DNA from: Hydrocarboniphaga effusa AP103
GTDB taxonomy: Bacteria; Pseudomonadota; Gammaproteobacteria; Nevskiales; Nevskiaceae
Direction of reading: 5' to 3'
Assembly (NCBI RefSeq): GCF_000271305.1
Contig: NZ_AKGD01000001.1
Coordinates: forward strand, 2,026,882 to 2,090,881
DNA length: 64,000 nucleotides
The number at the start of each line of letters is the position of its first letter. Within the stretch, counting starts at the first letter, position 1. Shown here piece after piece: positions 47,494-55,431 of this stretch. The translations under genes were made by a program, and so were the position numbers. The notes under the pieces are model-generated. The model made no database searches. It was not told the DNA's origin and saw nothing but the letters and a program-made list of their open reading frames with translations.

Positions 47494-49800
47494 ATGTCGT
47501 TCGCATCGCATCGGGCTCCTGCGCCCACGGCGGGCTTGCGAGCCCCTGTCGCTCGTCTTGCCGCGCCGCCTTCTCACGCTTCCGTTTCCGCATCACCGAG
47601 TTCGTCGCGTCTCCACTTTCGATTGACCTCGCTGGCCCTGGCATTGAGCTGGAGCCTGCCCGCGCACACTCAACAAGCCGAGGAAGACGACACCGCGGTG
47701 CCGACCATCGTCGTCGAGGCGAGCCCGTTCAAGCGCAGTTCCGAAGAACTCGTGCAACCCGTCGACGTGCTGTCGGGCGAAGCGCTCGAACGCCGTCGTA
47801 ACGGCACCATCGGCGACGTGCTCGCCGATCGTCCCGGTGTTTCGAACGCGAGTTTCGGTCCGGGCGTCGGTCGTCCGGTCATTCGCGGCCAGGGCGGGCC
47901 GCGTGTGCAGATCCTCGACAACGGCATCGGCACGATGGACGCCTCGTCGATCAGCGCCGATCACGCGGTGTCGGTTGATCCGCAGAATGCCGAGCAGATC
48001 GAAATCATCAAGGGCCCGGCCACGCTGATCTACGGCGGCGGCGCCTCGGCCGGTCTCGTCAACGTGGTCGACGATCGCCTGCCCGATGCCGTCACGCCGG
48101 GCCTGCGCGCGGGCGGCAACTTCTCGTACGGCAGCAATGCGGACGAGAAGACGCGCTCGGCCAAGCTGCGCTACGGCGTCGGCCCTTGGCAGTTCGGCAC
48201 GCAGTACTCGCTGCGCACGGCCGGCGACTTTTCGGTGCCCGGTTTCGCCACGCGCCAGCATGAGGAAAGCGAGCACGATCACGGGGATGACGAGCACGAT
48301 CACGGGCACGAGGAAGCCGACAGCTTCAACATTCTCGACAACAGCAGCCTGCGCACCGAGAGCTATGGCGCGTCGACGGCCTTCGTCGGCAGCCGCGGCA
48401 TGCTCGGCGCCGCGGTGACGCGCTTCGAAACCAACTACGGCGTTCCGGGCCATGCGCACGCGCATGAGCACGAGCACGAAGAAGGCGGGCAGGAGGAAGA
48501 GGCCGGCCACAGCCACGAGGGCGTGCGCATCGACCTTGAGCAAACGCGTGTCGATCTGCGCGGCAAGCTCTACGCGCCGATGCGCGGCTTCGAAGCACTC
48601 GAGGCGCGCATCGGCGTCAACGACTACCGGCACAAGGAGATCGAGCAGAGCGGCGCCATCGGCACGCAGTTCGATGTCACCGAAGTCGAGGCGCGCGTGC
48701 AGCTGTCGCACGAGCCGATCGCCGCCTGGAAGGGCGTGACGGGCCTGCAGCTCAGCGATCGCGATTTCGAAGCGGTTGGTGCCGAGGCTTTCGTGCCGCC
48801 AACGAAGACGCGCGGTGTGGGCTTGTTCGTGGTCGAGCAGCGGCCGTTCGGCACCGGGCATCAGCTCGAACTCGGCGGCCGTGTCGACCGGCTCGAACAC
48901 GAGATCGACGGTGTCTCGAACGCGCCTTTTGCGCAGCGCGATCAGGGCTTCACGACGTACAGCCTGTCGGCCGGCAGCGCGTTCGCGCTTGGTGAGCACT
49001 TGCATTTGCGCCTCAACGCGCAGCGTGCGCAGCGCGCGCCGTCGACCGAAGAGCTCTACGCCTACGGCCCGCACCTGGCGACGAGCTCGTTCGAGCGCGG
49101 CGACCAGTCGCTCGATCCAGAAACCGCGAACAACATCGAGATCACAATCGGTCGCGACAGCGGTCGATTCACCTGGGAAGGCAGCGTCTACTACAACCGC
49201 ATCAACGATTACGTCTACCTGCAGGAAATCGACAGCGGGCTCGATGCGGACGGCAGCGGCACGGCGTCTAGCGACGGCGTGGCCGATCGTGTCGACGAAT
49301 CCGGGCAATTCGATGCCGAAGGCGAGCTGCTGCTCGTCGATCATCGGCAGCGCAATGCCGAGTTCTACGGCGCTGAAATCCAGGCCGGCTACAAGCTGCT
49401 CGCGAGCGGGCCGCTCAAGCTCAATCTGCGCACTTTCGGCGACGTGGTGCGTGGCGAGTTCGCGCGCGGTGGCGACTTGCCGCGCATCACGCCGGCGCGC
49501 GCGGGCATTGGAGCCGATGCGCGCATCGGCGCCTTGACGGGCGACATCTCGTATCAGCGCACGGTTCGGCAGGAGCGCACGGCCGCGCTCGAAACCGATA
49601 CGCCGGGCTACGACCTGCTGTCGGCCGATCTCGGCTACGTGCTCAAGCTTGGCGGCGCGCAGGCGACGCTCTATGTGCGCGGGCGCAACCTGCTCGACGA
49701 GAAGATTCGCCTGAGCACCTCGTTCCTGAAGGACGTCGCGCCATTGCCAGGACGCTCGATCTTCACGGGCCTGCGCATCGATTTCACGCCCGCGATCTGA
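47494..49800 (+). CDS. TonB-dependent receptor with His-rich loops (ZnuD-like paralogue 2)
   Basis: A 768-aa outer-membrane receptor. Long N-terminal region with a cleavage site near THTQQAE, then PTIVVEASPFKRS and a plug with GVSNASFGPGVGRPVIRGQGGPRVQILDNG. Two extracellular-type loops are packed with histidine, aspartate and glutamate: residues about 256-277 (QHEESEHDHGDDEHDHGHEE) and about 320-345 (HAHAHEHEHEEGGQEEEAGH). Such loops are known in zinc receptors of the ZnuD class, so zinc (or another divalent ion) import is likely. GAGGATC precedes ATG 47494. C-terminus RIDFTPAI is weaker than the usual aromatic end. Confidence 0.85.
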   Translation: MSFASHRAPAPTAGLRAPVARLAAPPSHASVSASPSSSRLHFRLTSLALALSWSLPAHTQQAEEDDTAVPTIVVEASPFKRSSEELVQPVDVLSGEALERRRNGTIGDVLADRPGVSNASFGPGVGRPVIRGQGGPRVQILDNGIGTMDASSISADHAVSVDPQNAEQIEIIKGPATLIYGGGASAGLVNVVDDRLPDAVTPGLRAGGNFSYGSNADEKTRSAKLRYGVGPWQFGTQYSLRTAGDFSVPGFATRQHEESEHDHGDDEHDHGHEEADSFNILDNSSLRTESYGASTAFVGSRGMLGAAVTRFETNYGVPGHAHAHEHEHEEGGQEEEAGHSHEGVRIDLEQTRVDLRGKLYAPMRGFEALEARIGVNDYRHKEIEQSGAIGTQFDVTEVEARVQLSHEPIAAWKGVTGLQLSDRDFEAVGAEAFVPPTKTRGVGLFVVEQRPFGTGHQLELGGRVDRLEHEIDGVSNAPFAQRDQGFTTYSLSAGSAFALGEHLHLRLNAQRAQRAPSTEELYAYGPHLATSSFERGDQSLDPETANNIEITIGRDSGRFTWEGSVYYNRINDYVYLQEIDSGLDADGSGTASSDGVADRVDESGQFDAEGELLLVDHRQRNAEFYGAEIQAGYKLLASGPLKLNLRTFGDVVRGEFARGGDLPRITPARAGIGADARIGALTGDISYQRTVRQERTAALETDTPGYDLLSADLGYVLKLGGAQATLYVRGRNLLDEKIRLSTSFLKDVAPLPGRSIFTGLRIDFTPAI

Positions 49801-49810
49801 AGGCTGGTCG

Positions 49811-49879
49811 CTCCCGCGAAGGCGGGAATGCAGGCTTTTGCCGTGCCCCACGAACTGCATTCCCGCCTGCGCGGGAATG
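49811..49879. repeat. Inverted repeat (CTCCCGCGAAGGCGGGAATGCAG / inverse)
   Basis: A 23-nt arm at 49811-49833 and its nearly exact inverse at 49855-49877, including CCCGC, CGGGAATGCAG and CTGCATTCCCG. It lies 10 nt after the receptor stop. Reads like a dispersed palindrome of this genome and could also stop transcription. A degenerate copy is at 35937-36008. Confidence 0.8.
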
Positions 49880-49966
49880 TCAGCGGCTGCTCATCTCATC
49901 GACTCGAGCCATGTGCGCCGAAGCTCACTCGCGCGCCCGCTCTATCTCTTATCCGGAGTACACCTC

Positions 49967-51250
49967 ATGTTCCGCAACACTTTCGCCCGTTCCAGGTTTT
50001 CCAGCGTCTTCGCCGTCGCTTTGCTCGCCCTCGTCGGCTGCAACGACAAGGACACGCTGCCGCCCATCGACGATCACGATCATGATCATGTCGAGACCGC
50101 TGGCCGTCTCGTCGTCGGCCAGGCTTCGCCCGCCACCGCGCACGTCATCGATCTCGACGATGGCCGCACGCTCAGATCACTGACGCTCGACTTCGCCGCG
50201 AGCGCGATCTACGCGAGCCCCGATCACCGCTACGCCGTGCTGCTGCAGCGCACGAGCGACCAGGTGCAGTTCGTCGACGGTGGCCTGTGGCAGGAAGATC
50301 ACGGCGATCATCTGCACGACTACGCCGAAGATCCGCTGCTGCTCGCGCTCAAGCTGCAAGGCGCGCGCCCCACGCATTACGAAGTGCACGACACGCTCGC
50401 CGCGCTGTTTCACGACGGCAACGCGGCGACCGCGCAGAACGCCGGCGTCGCCGTGTTCTCCGATGCGAGCCTCGGCAGCGCGGCCACGGAAGCTACGCTC
50501 GATCTGCCGATCGCGATGCACGGCACCGCCGAGCCGCGCGGCGATTTCCTGCTGACCACGCATCGCGAGGCCGGTACCGAAAGCACGCTGCCGAGCGCGG
50601 TGGATCTGTACAGGCGCAATGTCGCGGGCTACGACTTCGTCGAGCGCATCGCCGAGCCTTGCCCGGGCTTGCATGGCAGTTACTCGAATGACGACTACAC
50701 GCTGTTCGGCTGCACCGACGGCGTGCTCGTGGTCGAGCAGAACGGCGAGACGTTCACGGCGAGCAAGATCGCCAACGTCGCCGGCATGGCGGCTGGCGCG
50801 CGCATCGGCACCGTGGTCGGACATCATGATCTGGAAGGCTTCGGCGGCTTCGCGGGCAACGATCTCTACGCCATCGACCCGTCGGCTGGCAGCATGCGCC
50901 GCATCGATTGGGCGGCGGGCGCCGCGGTGACCAAGATCGCGCATGCGATGGACGCAGAAGGAGAGCGCTTTTTGATCCTCGACAGCGTGGGCGCGCTGCG
51001 CGTGCTCGATCCGGCCAACGGCTGGGCCAGCCTCGGTTCTCTACCAGTGATTTCGAGCCTCAATGAAGGCCAGGCGCCGGTGATCACGCTGAGCCATGCC
51101 GAAGACTTCGCCTTCGTCACCGACCCGGCCGATCGCAGCATCGCCGTGATCGATCTCGAAACGCTCAGCGAACGTGAACGCCTGCGCTTCGACTTCGCGC
51201 CGAGCGCCGTGACCTGGCTCGGCATTGCGGAAGAACACGCGGCGCATTGA
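49967..51250 (+). CDS. AztD-like zinc-binding lipoprotein (beta-propeller)
   Basis: A 427-aa lipoprotein: signal and lipobox LALVGC (Cys25), then a His/Asp patch IDDHDHDHVE (residues 34-43), and about 370 residues of repeated beta-type blades (RLVVGQASPATAHVIDLDD, VFSDASLGSAA, GVLVVEQNGETFTASKIANV, LYAIDPSAGSMRRIDW, VTDPADRSIAVIDLETL). The His-rich start plus propeller recall AztD, the periplasmic zinc chaperone of AztABCD, though here it is a lipoprotein and no aztABC genes follow. It comes 166 nt after the His-rich receptor on the same strand, so a relay from receptor to lipoprotein is plausible. Confidence in family is moderate; in metal role, moderate. Confidence 0.78.
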   Translation: MFRNTFARSRFSSVFAVALLALVGCNDKDTLPPIDDHDHDHVETAGRLVVGQASPATAHVIDLDDGRTLRSLTLDFAASAIYASPDHRYAVLLQRTSDQVQFVDGGLWQEDHGDHLHDYAEDPLLLALKLQGARPTHYEVHDTLAALFHDGNAATAQNAGVAVFSDASLGSAATEATLDLPIAMHGTAEPRGDFLLTTHREAGTESTLPSAVDLYRRNVAGYDFVERIAEPCPGLHGSYSNDDYTLFGCTDGVLVVEQNGETFTASKIANVAGMAAGARIGTVVGHHDLEGFGGFAGNDLYAIDPSAGSMRRIDWAAGAAVTKIAHAMDAEGERFLILDSVGALRVLDPANGWASLGSLPVISSLNEGQAPVITLSHAEDFAFVTDPADRSIAVIDLETLSERERLRFDFAPSAVTWLGIAEEHAAH

Positions 51251-51320
51251 GGCTGCGCGGAGCGGGATGCGCGTGGACTGCGCATCCCGCTTCGGCATTT
51301 CGGCGCTGCCGGGTGCCGGC

Positions 51321-51818
51321 TCAGGCGAATGCCGCGGAGGTGGGCCGGCCTTGTCTGCGCAAAAAGATCAGCTGCGCGGTGAGGCCGATGACGAGTATCG
51401 CGAGCAGGCTGCCCTGGGCGCCCAGCAGCAGCGGCGACTTCATGTCCGTCACGAAAGGATGGCCATCCGGCACGCGGCGCAGCGTTTCGGTGACCGTCGG
51501 CACCATCAGCAGAAAAGCGGTCAGGCTCAGTGCAACGGTTTCAAGGTAGGTCGCGGCCCGGCCGAGCGTCGGAAGTCGTCCAGCCCCGTAGCCGATGAAC
51601 AGGAACACCAGGGTCACCGCGGCTATGCCGATGCTGGGCGCTTGGGTGGCGACCAGAAAAGCGCTCGTCGCACCGATCAGCATCGAGACGAAGTAAATCA
51701 GGCCCAGCCTCGAGCGCGGCACGATCCTTCCGTAGCGGGCGAACATGTAAAAGGCCGCGGGAATGGCCGGCAGGCTGCCGAGGGTGTGAACCCAGCCGAT
51801 GGGTGAAATACCGAACAT
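51321..51818 (-). CDS. Five-helix membrane protein under TetR control
   Basis: A 165-aa membrane protein with about five helices: WVHTLGSLPAIPAAFYMFARYG, LGLIYFVSMLIGATSAFLVA, IGIAAVTLVFLFIGYGAG, ETVALSLTAFLLMVPTVTE and LLLGAQGSLLAILVIGLTAQLIFL. Function unknown; residues do not match a family I can name. The ATG at 51818 has CAGGAG 6 nt upstream. It lies 99 nt downstream of the tetR stop on the same strand, and carries its own copy of the operator found upstream of tetR. Confidence 0.72.
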   Translation of the reverse strand: MFGISPIGWVHTLGSLPAIPAAFYMFARYGRIVPRSRLGLIYFVSMLIGATSAFLVATQAPSIGIAAVTLVFLFIGYGAGRLPTLGRAATYLETVALSLTAFLLMVPTVTETLRRVPDGHPFVTDMKSPLLLGAQGSLLAILVIGLTAQLIFLRRQGRPTSAAFA

Positions 51819-51864
51819 TGAAATCTCCTGTTGTCTGGACGACGAAAAATCTTCTAAATACCGC

Positions 51865-51880
51865 CCTACTGGTTGGTAGG
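51865..51880. promoter_or_regulatory. TetR-type operator, copy 1
   Basis: CCTACTGGTTGGTAGG: half sites CCTACT and GGTAGG with a four-base spacer, matching five of six positions as an inverted repeat. It lies 47-62 nt ahead of the 51818 gene. The same half sites occur at 52516-52531 before tetR. Confidence 0.7.
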
Positions 51881-51917
51881 CAACGAGGTCAAATTTTTTG
51901 ACCGTGCCCAAAGCGGT

Positions 51918-52502
51918 TTACTGACGAACGACGAAACGTTCGAGCAGCTGACGGGTGATCAGCCCAAACATCCGGGCGTCACCGTAGGCGCGTGCCGACA
52001 GCATGGCGCCGTGAATGGTGGCCATGAAGGTTTCCGCCTCTGCGGCGGCAGTGCCGTGCAGAAGAATGCTGCCCTGCCTGGCGGCGCGGTCCAGCACGGA
52101 GGCCAGCCAGGCCGACAGCGAGCGGAAATAGGCCCGCACTTCGAATGCGACGGATTCGGGCAGTGCCGGCAGCTGGCTCGCCAGCAGCGCGCAGACGCAG
52201 AACGGCACGCTGGTATCGGCGATGCAGCCTTCCCAGTACCCCATGTAGGCGCGCAGTTTGTCGACGGGGTCGGCCACTTCGCGTTCCAGCGTGGCGATTC
52301 CCGCCTCGGCGGCTTCGCGATGCCGTACCACCAGCGCTTTCACGAGGTCGGCCTTGTTGGGAAAGTGATGATGGATGCTCGCCTTGCGAATGCCGACGAC
52401 CTCGGAAATATCGGCGTAGCTGAAGCCGTCATAGCCGCCGGCGAGAATCAGCGAACGTGCGCACGAGAGAATGTCTTCGGCTTTGGGAGAGAGTGCGTCC
52501 AT
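51918..52502 (-). CDS. TetR/AcrR-family transcriptional regulator
   Basis: A 194-aa repressor. Helix-turn-helix at residues about 25-45 in YADISEVVGIRKASIHHHFPNKADLVKALV; ligand-binding helices follow, with two cysteines in CIADTSVPFCVCALLASQ that might sense a thiol-reactive or electrophilic compound. ATG 52502 was chosen because the operator lies just upstream. Likely self-regulated and controlling the membrane gene behind it. The inducer is unknown. Confidence 0.88.
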   Translation of the reverse strand: MDALSPKAEDILSCARSLILAGGYDGFSYADISEVVGIRKASIHHHFPNKADLVKALVVRHREAAEAGIATLEREVADPVDKLRAYMGYWEGCIADTSVPFCVCALLASQLPALPESVAFEVRAYFRSLSAWLASVLDRAARQGSILLHGTAAAEAETFMATIHGAMLSARAYGDARMFGLITRQLLERFVVRQ

Positions 52503-52515
52503 GGCCGGAAATCTA

Positions 52516-52531
52516 CCTACCACTAGGTAGG
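52516..52531. promoter_or_regulatory. TetR-type operator, copy 2
   Basis: CCTACCACTAGGTAGG is a perfect inverted repeat (CCTACC/GGTAGG, four-base spacer) 14 nt ahead of the tetR ATG. Bound repressor would cover the start region. Confidence 0.8.
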
Positions 52532-52552
52532 CTGTCAACTGAACCTCGACTT

Positions 52553-53449
52553 TCAGTCCGAAGCCGGCAACCCGATCCCCACCGCCCGCTCGCGAAACCA
52601 CGCCAGCGCCTTGCCGTCGTCGCCCGCTCGCCAGGCCACGCGCAGCAGTGCCGAGTCGCGGTCTTCCTCGACGGCCTTGATGCGCAGGCGGCCGGCGGCC
52701 AAGTGCGGGGCGACGAGGTGCTTCGGCAGATAACCGACGCCGAGCCCGGCGATCTGCGCCTGCAGCTTGGCCGCGAGCGTGGGCACGATCAGCGTGTCCT
52801 GGTTCGGCTGCACGCCGAGGCTGCGGGCTTGCAGGCGGCGCGAGCTGTCGGCCGCGACGATGCTGCGATGGCGCGCGATCAGCGCGGCCGGCAGCGGTTC
52901 GGGCGCGTCGGCGAGCGCATGCGTGGGCGCGACCGCGTAGACGAAGTCGAGCCGGCCGAGTTCGACCGAGCGCAGGCCGAAGCCGTCCGGCGCATCGCCC
53001 GGCGCGGCGATCGCGAGGTCGGCGCGCTTGTCGATCAGCGCATCCCAGGTGCCGCCGAAGATTTCCTGCGTGAAGCGCAGCCGTGTGCCGCTGCCGAGCG
53101 CGTCGAATTCGCGCACGAGGCCGAACAGGCCTTCGATCGGCAGTACCTCGTCGTAGGCGATGGTGAGCTGCGTTTCCCAGCCGAGCGCCACGCGCTTGAC
53201 CCGGCGCTCGAGCGTTTCGGCCTGGCGCAGCAGGTCACGGCCCTGGTCGAGCAGTTCGCGGCCGGCCGGCGTGAGCTCCGCGCGCTTGCCGCTGCGGTCG
53301 AAGATGGCGACGCCGAGGTCGGATTCGAGCTTGTTGACGGTGTAGGTCAGCGCCGACGGCACGCGGTGCAGGCGTTCGGCGGCGCGCGCGAAGCTGCCCG
53401 ATTCGACGATCGCGTCGAGGGTTTCGAGGGCGTCCAGGCTCAGGCGCAT
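52553..53449 (-). CDS. LysR-family transcriptional regulator
   Basis: A 298-aa LysR regulator: N-terminal LSLDALETLDAIVESGSFARAAERLHRVPSALTYTVNKLESDLGVAIFDRSGKRAELTPAG, then an effector domain. It diverges from the pirin gene with 112 nt between starts and a 15-bp palindrome in that gap. LysR/pirin divergent pairs are a common arrangement in proteobacteria. Inducer unknown. Its stop is at 52553, 51 nt before the tetR start; the two are on the same strand but are probably separate. Confidence 0.9.
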   Translation of the reverse strand: MRLSLDALETLDAIVESGSFARAAERLHRVPSALTYTVNKLESDLGVAIFDRSGKRAELTPAGRELLDQGRDLLRQAETLERRVKRVALGWETQLTIAYDEVLPIEGLFGLVREFDALGSGTRLRFTQEIFGGTWDALIDKRADLAIAAPGDAPDGFGLRSVELGRLDFVYAVAPTHALADAPEPLPAALIARHRSIVAADSSRRLQARSLGVQPNQDTLIVPTLAAKLQAQIAGLGVGYLPKHLVAPHLAAGRLRIKAVEEDRDSALLRVAWRAGDDGKALAWFRERAVGIGLPASD

Positions 53450-53464
53450 GCGCGGTCTTGGTGG

Positions 53465-53479
53465 TTCAATCGGATTGAA
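53465..53479. promoter_or_regulatory. LysR-type operator
   Basis: TTCAATC-G-GATTGAA is a perfect 7+1+7 palindrome with the T-N11-A pattern of LysR boxes. It lies 16-30 nt upstream of the lysR ATG and 83-97 nt upstream of the pirin ATG, at the usual autoregulatory position. Confidence 0.78.
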
Positions 53480-53561
53480 TGATCCGGTCAGAACATTCCG
53501 GTTTCAAGGCTGGCTTTTGGAGCCTAAATTGCACTTCAGGACTTTTGAAGGGCAAACCGCC

Positions 53562-54266
53562 ATGCAACAGATTCGCTCAGCCTCCGACCGTGGCCACGTG
53601 CAAAGCGGCTGGCTCGACAGCCATCACAGCTTCTCGTTCGGCGGTTATCAGGACCCGAAGTGGATGGGCTATTCGGCCCTGCGCGTGATCAACGACGATC
53701 GCGTCGATCCGGCCGCCGGTTTCTCGCCGCATTCGCATCGCGACATGGAGATCATCAGCTATGTGCTCGACGGCAGCCTCGGGCATCGCGATTCCACCGG
53801 CGGCGGCTCCACGCTGCAGCCCGGCGAGCTGCAGCTGATGTCGGCCGGCCGCGGCATCACCCACAGCGAGATGAACGCCTCGAAGCGCGACGAAGTGCAT
53901 TTCCTGCAGATCTGGATCACCCCGAACGTCGGCGGCGTGGCCCCCGGCTATCAGCAGAAGCCGCTCGACCACGAGGCCTTGCGCAAGGGCTTTTCGACCG
54001 TCGTCGCCCCGGCGGCGGAAGACGCGCCGTTTTCGATCCACCAGGACGCGCGCCTGCTGATCGCCTGGCCGGCGGCCGGTGCCGAACTGACGCAGGCGCT
54101 GAACCCGAAGCGCTCGCACTACCTGCACGTGGCGCGCGGCAGCATCAAGGTCGGCGACCGCGAGCTGTCGGACGGCGATGCGCTGATGCTGGCCGACGAA
54201 AGCGAGCTCAGGCTGACGGCCGAAACCGACGCGGAGTTGCTGCTGTTCGATCTGCCGGCGGTGTGA
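53562..54266 (+). CDS. Pirin-family bicupin (YhhW-like)
   Basis: A 234-aa pirin with two cupin domains. Metal-binding residues of the first are in FSPHSHRDMEIISYVLDGSLGHRDSTG and GRGITHSEMNAS (His-His-His-Glu set). The second domain lacks a clear metal set. YhhW-type pirins show quercetinase activity in vitro; the physiological role here is unknown. ATG 53562 gives the normal start. Divergent from and probably controlled by the LysR gene. Confidence 0.92.
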   Translation: MQQIRSASDRGHVQSGWLDSHHSFSFGGYQDPKWMGYSALRVINDDRVDPAAGFSPHSHRDMEIISYVLDGSLGHRDSTGGGSTLQPGELQLMSAGRGITHSEMNASKRDEVHFLQIWITPNVGGVAPGYQQKPLDHEALRKGFSTVVAPAAEDAPFSIHQDARLLIAWPAAGAELTQALNPKRSHYLHVARGSIKVGDRELSDGDALMLADESELRLTAETDAELLLFDLPAV

Positions 54267-54275
54267 TGCTGCTTC

Positions 54276-54382
54276 CTTCTACCTCCGGGAGAAGGTGCCC
54301 GAGGGCGGATGAGGGGCTCGCCGGATTAGCGAAGCCCGGTTGTGCCGGACCAACGCTCACCCTGCCTCTCTGCGGGAGAGGG
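54276..54382. repeat. CT/GA palindromic elements after pirin
   Basis: CCTTCTacctccGGGAGAAGG (54276-54296) and a CCTCTC/GAGAGG hairpin (54365-54382) in the spacer between the convergent pirin and DUF6279 genes. They are of the same family as those at 17173 and 47209. Confidence 0.75.
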
Positions 54383-54388
54383 AAACGC

Positions 54389-55225
54389 TCAAACCGGTCG
54401 GGCCGCGAGGCCGTCGAGCTCGCGGGCGATCTCGAGCAGCCGCTTCTGCAGGTGCCGGCGCTGGGCGTCGGTGGCGAGCGCAGAGAGATCGGCCAGCATC
54501 GCGCTGCGCGCGGCTCGTTCGGCCTCGAGCTCGGCCTGGTCCTCGGGGGCGAGCTCGGGATCGATGAACAAGCGCGCGAGCCGGTCGCGAAACCCGGGCT
54601 CGCCGCGCCCGGCGAGCAGCTCGCGCAAGGGTTGCAGCGCCGAGGCATCGGCCGGCGGCAGCTTGCGCTCGAGCCCGGCGGCCCATTCGCGAATACGCTG
54701 GCGCTGCTCGGGTGTGACCGAACCGGCCCAGTCGTCGAGGCGCTCGATCGACTCCTTCGCGCGTTTCGCGCGCCACTGGTCATCGTCGAGCTTGAGCGCC
54801 TTCTTGCGCTCCTTGGCGTTGCGCGCGGCGAGCTCGGCCAGCAGATCATCGACCTGCGCATCGTTGAGCGCGGCGACCCCCGAGGCGAAGCCGTCGAAGG
54901 TCTGGTTCGCGAGCTGCACCACATGCGTCCGAACCCGCGCGGTCAGCGCCTCGACCTCCCCCGCCGCCACCGGCAGCGCCGCGATCTCCGCGACCTCGCG
55001 CAGATCGTCCGCATAGAGCTTGAGCTGGGTCTTGCGGTGCCAGCGCCAGAGCTCGGCGAAACGCAGGTCGAAATCGGCCCGCTGGGCCGGCGCGAGGTCG
55101 ATGTAGCGCCCCACTTCGAGGTGCACGAGGGTGTCGAGCCGGTTGTAGACGAGCCCGAAGCTGCTGCAGCCGCTGAGCAGCGCGACCAGCAGCGCGGCGC
55201 CCAGCCAGCGCCCCGCGCGGATCAT
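54389..55225 (-). CDS. DUF6279 lipoprotein
   Basis: A 278-aa lipoprotein with lipobox LLSGCSS at residue 20 and then LVYNRLDTLVHLEVGRYIDLAPAQRADFDLRFAELWRWHRKTQLKLYADDLREVA, typical of DUF6279. Otherwise helical and charged, with no transmembrane segment. Function unknown. ATG 55225 (MIRAGRWLGAALLVALLSGC) was chosen for the signal peptide; an upstream ATG is 17 codons earlier. Convergent with pirin, divergent from hrpA. Confidence 0.82.
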   Translation of the reverse strand: MIRAGRWLGAALLVALLSGCSSFGLVYNRLDTLVHLEVGRYIDLAPAQRADFDLRFAELWRWHRKTQLKLYADDLREVAEIAALPVAAGEVEALTARVRTHVVQLANQTFDGFASGVAALNDAQVDDLLAELAARNAKERKKALKLDDDQWRAKRAKESIERLDDWAGSVTPEQRQRIREWAAGLERKLPPADASALQPLRELLAGRGEPGFRDRLARLFIDPELAPEDQAELEAERAARSAMLADLSALATDAQRRHLQKRLLEIARELDGLAARPV

Positions 55226-55431
55226 TTCCGCACCCCGGTGCGGCTCGGCAAAGCCAGTGCAATCAAGAGCATGCAATTTTATCCGGGTTGAGGCCCGTAT
55301 CGGGGGTTCGTATTGAATGGGGGCATCGGCGCCGCCATCTCCAGCTGGATTCCATTCAGTGCCGCGAGCGAGAATGCCCGGCTCTGTGTCCAGGCGACAG
55401 CCCTTTCGACACTCCTCACGGCCCTACGTTT

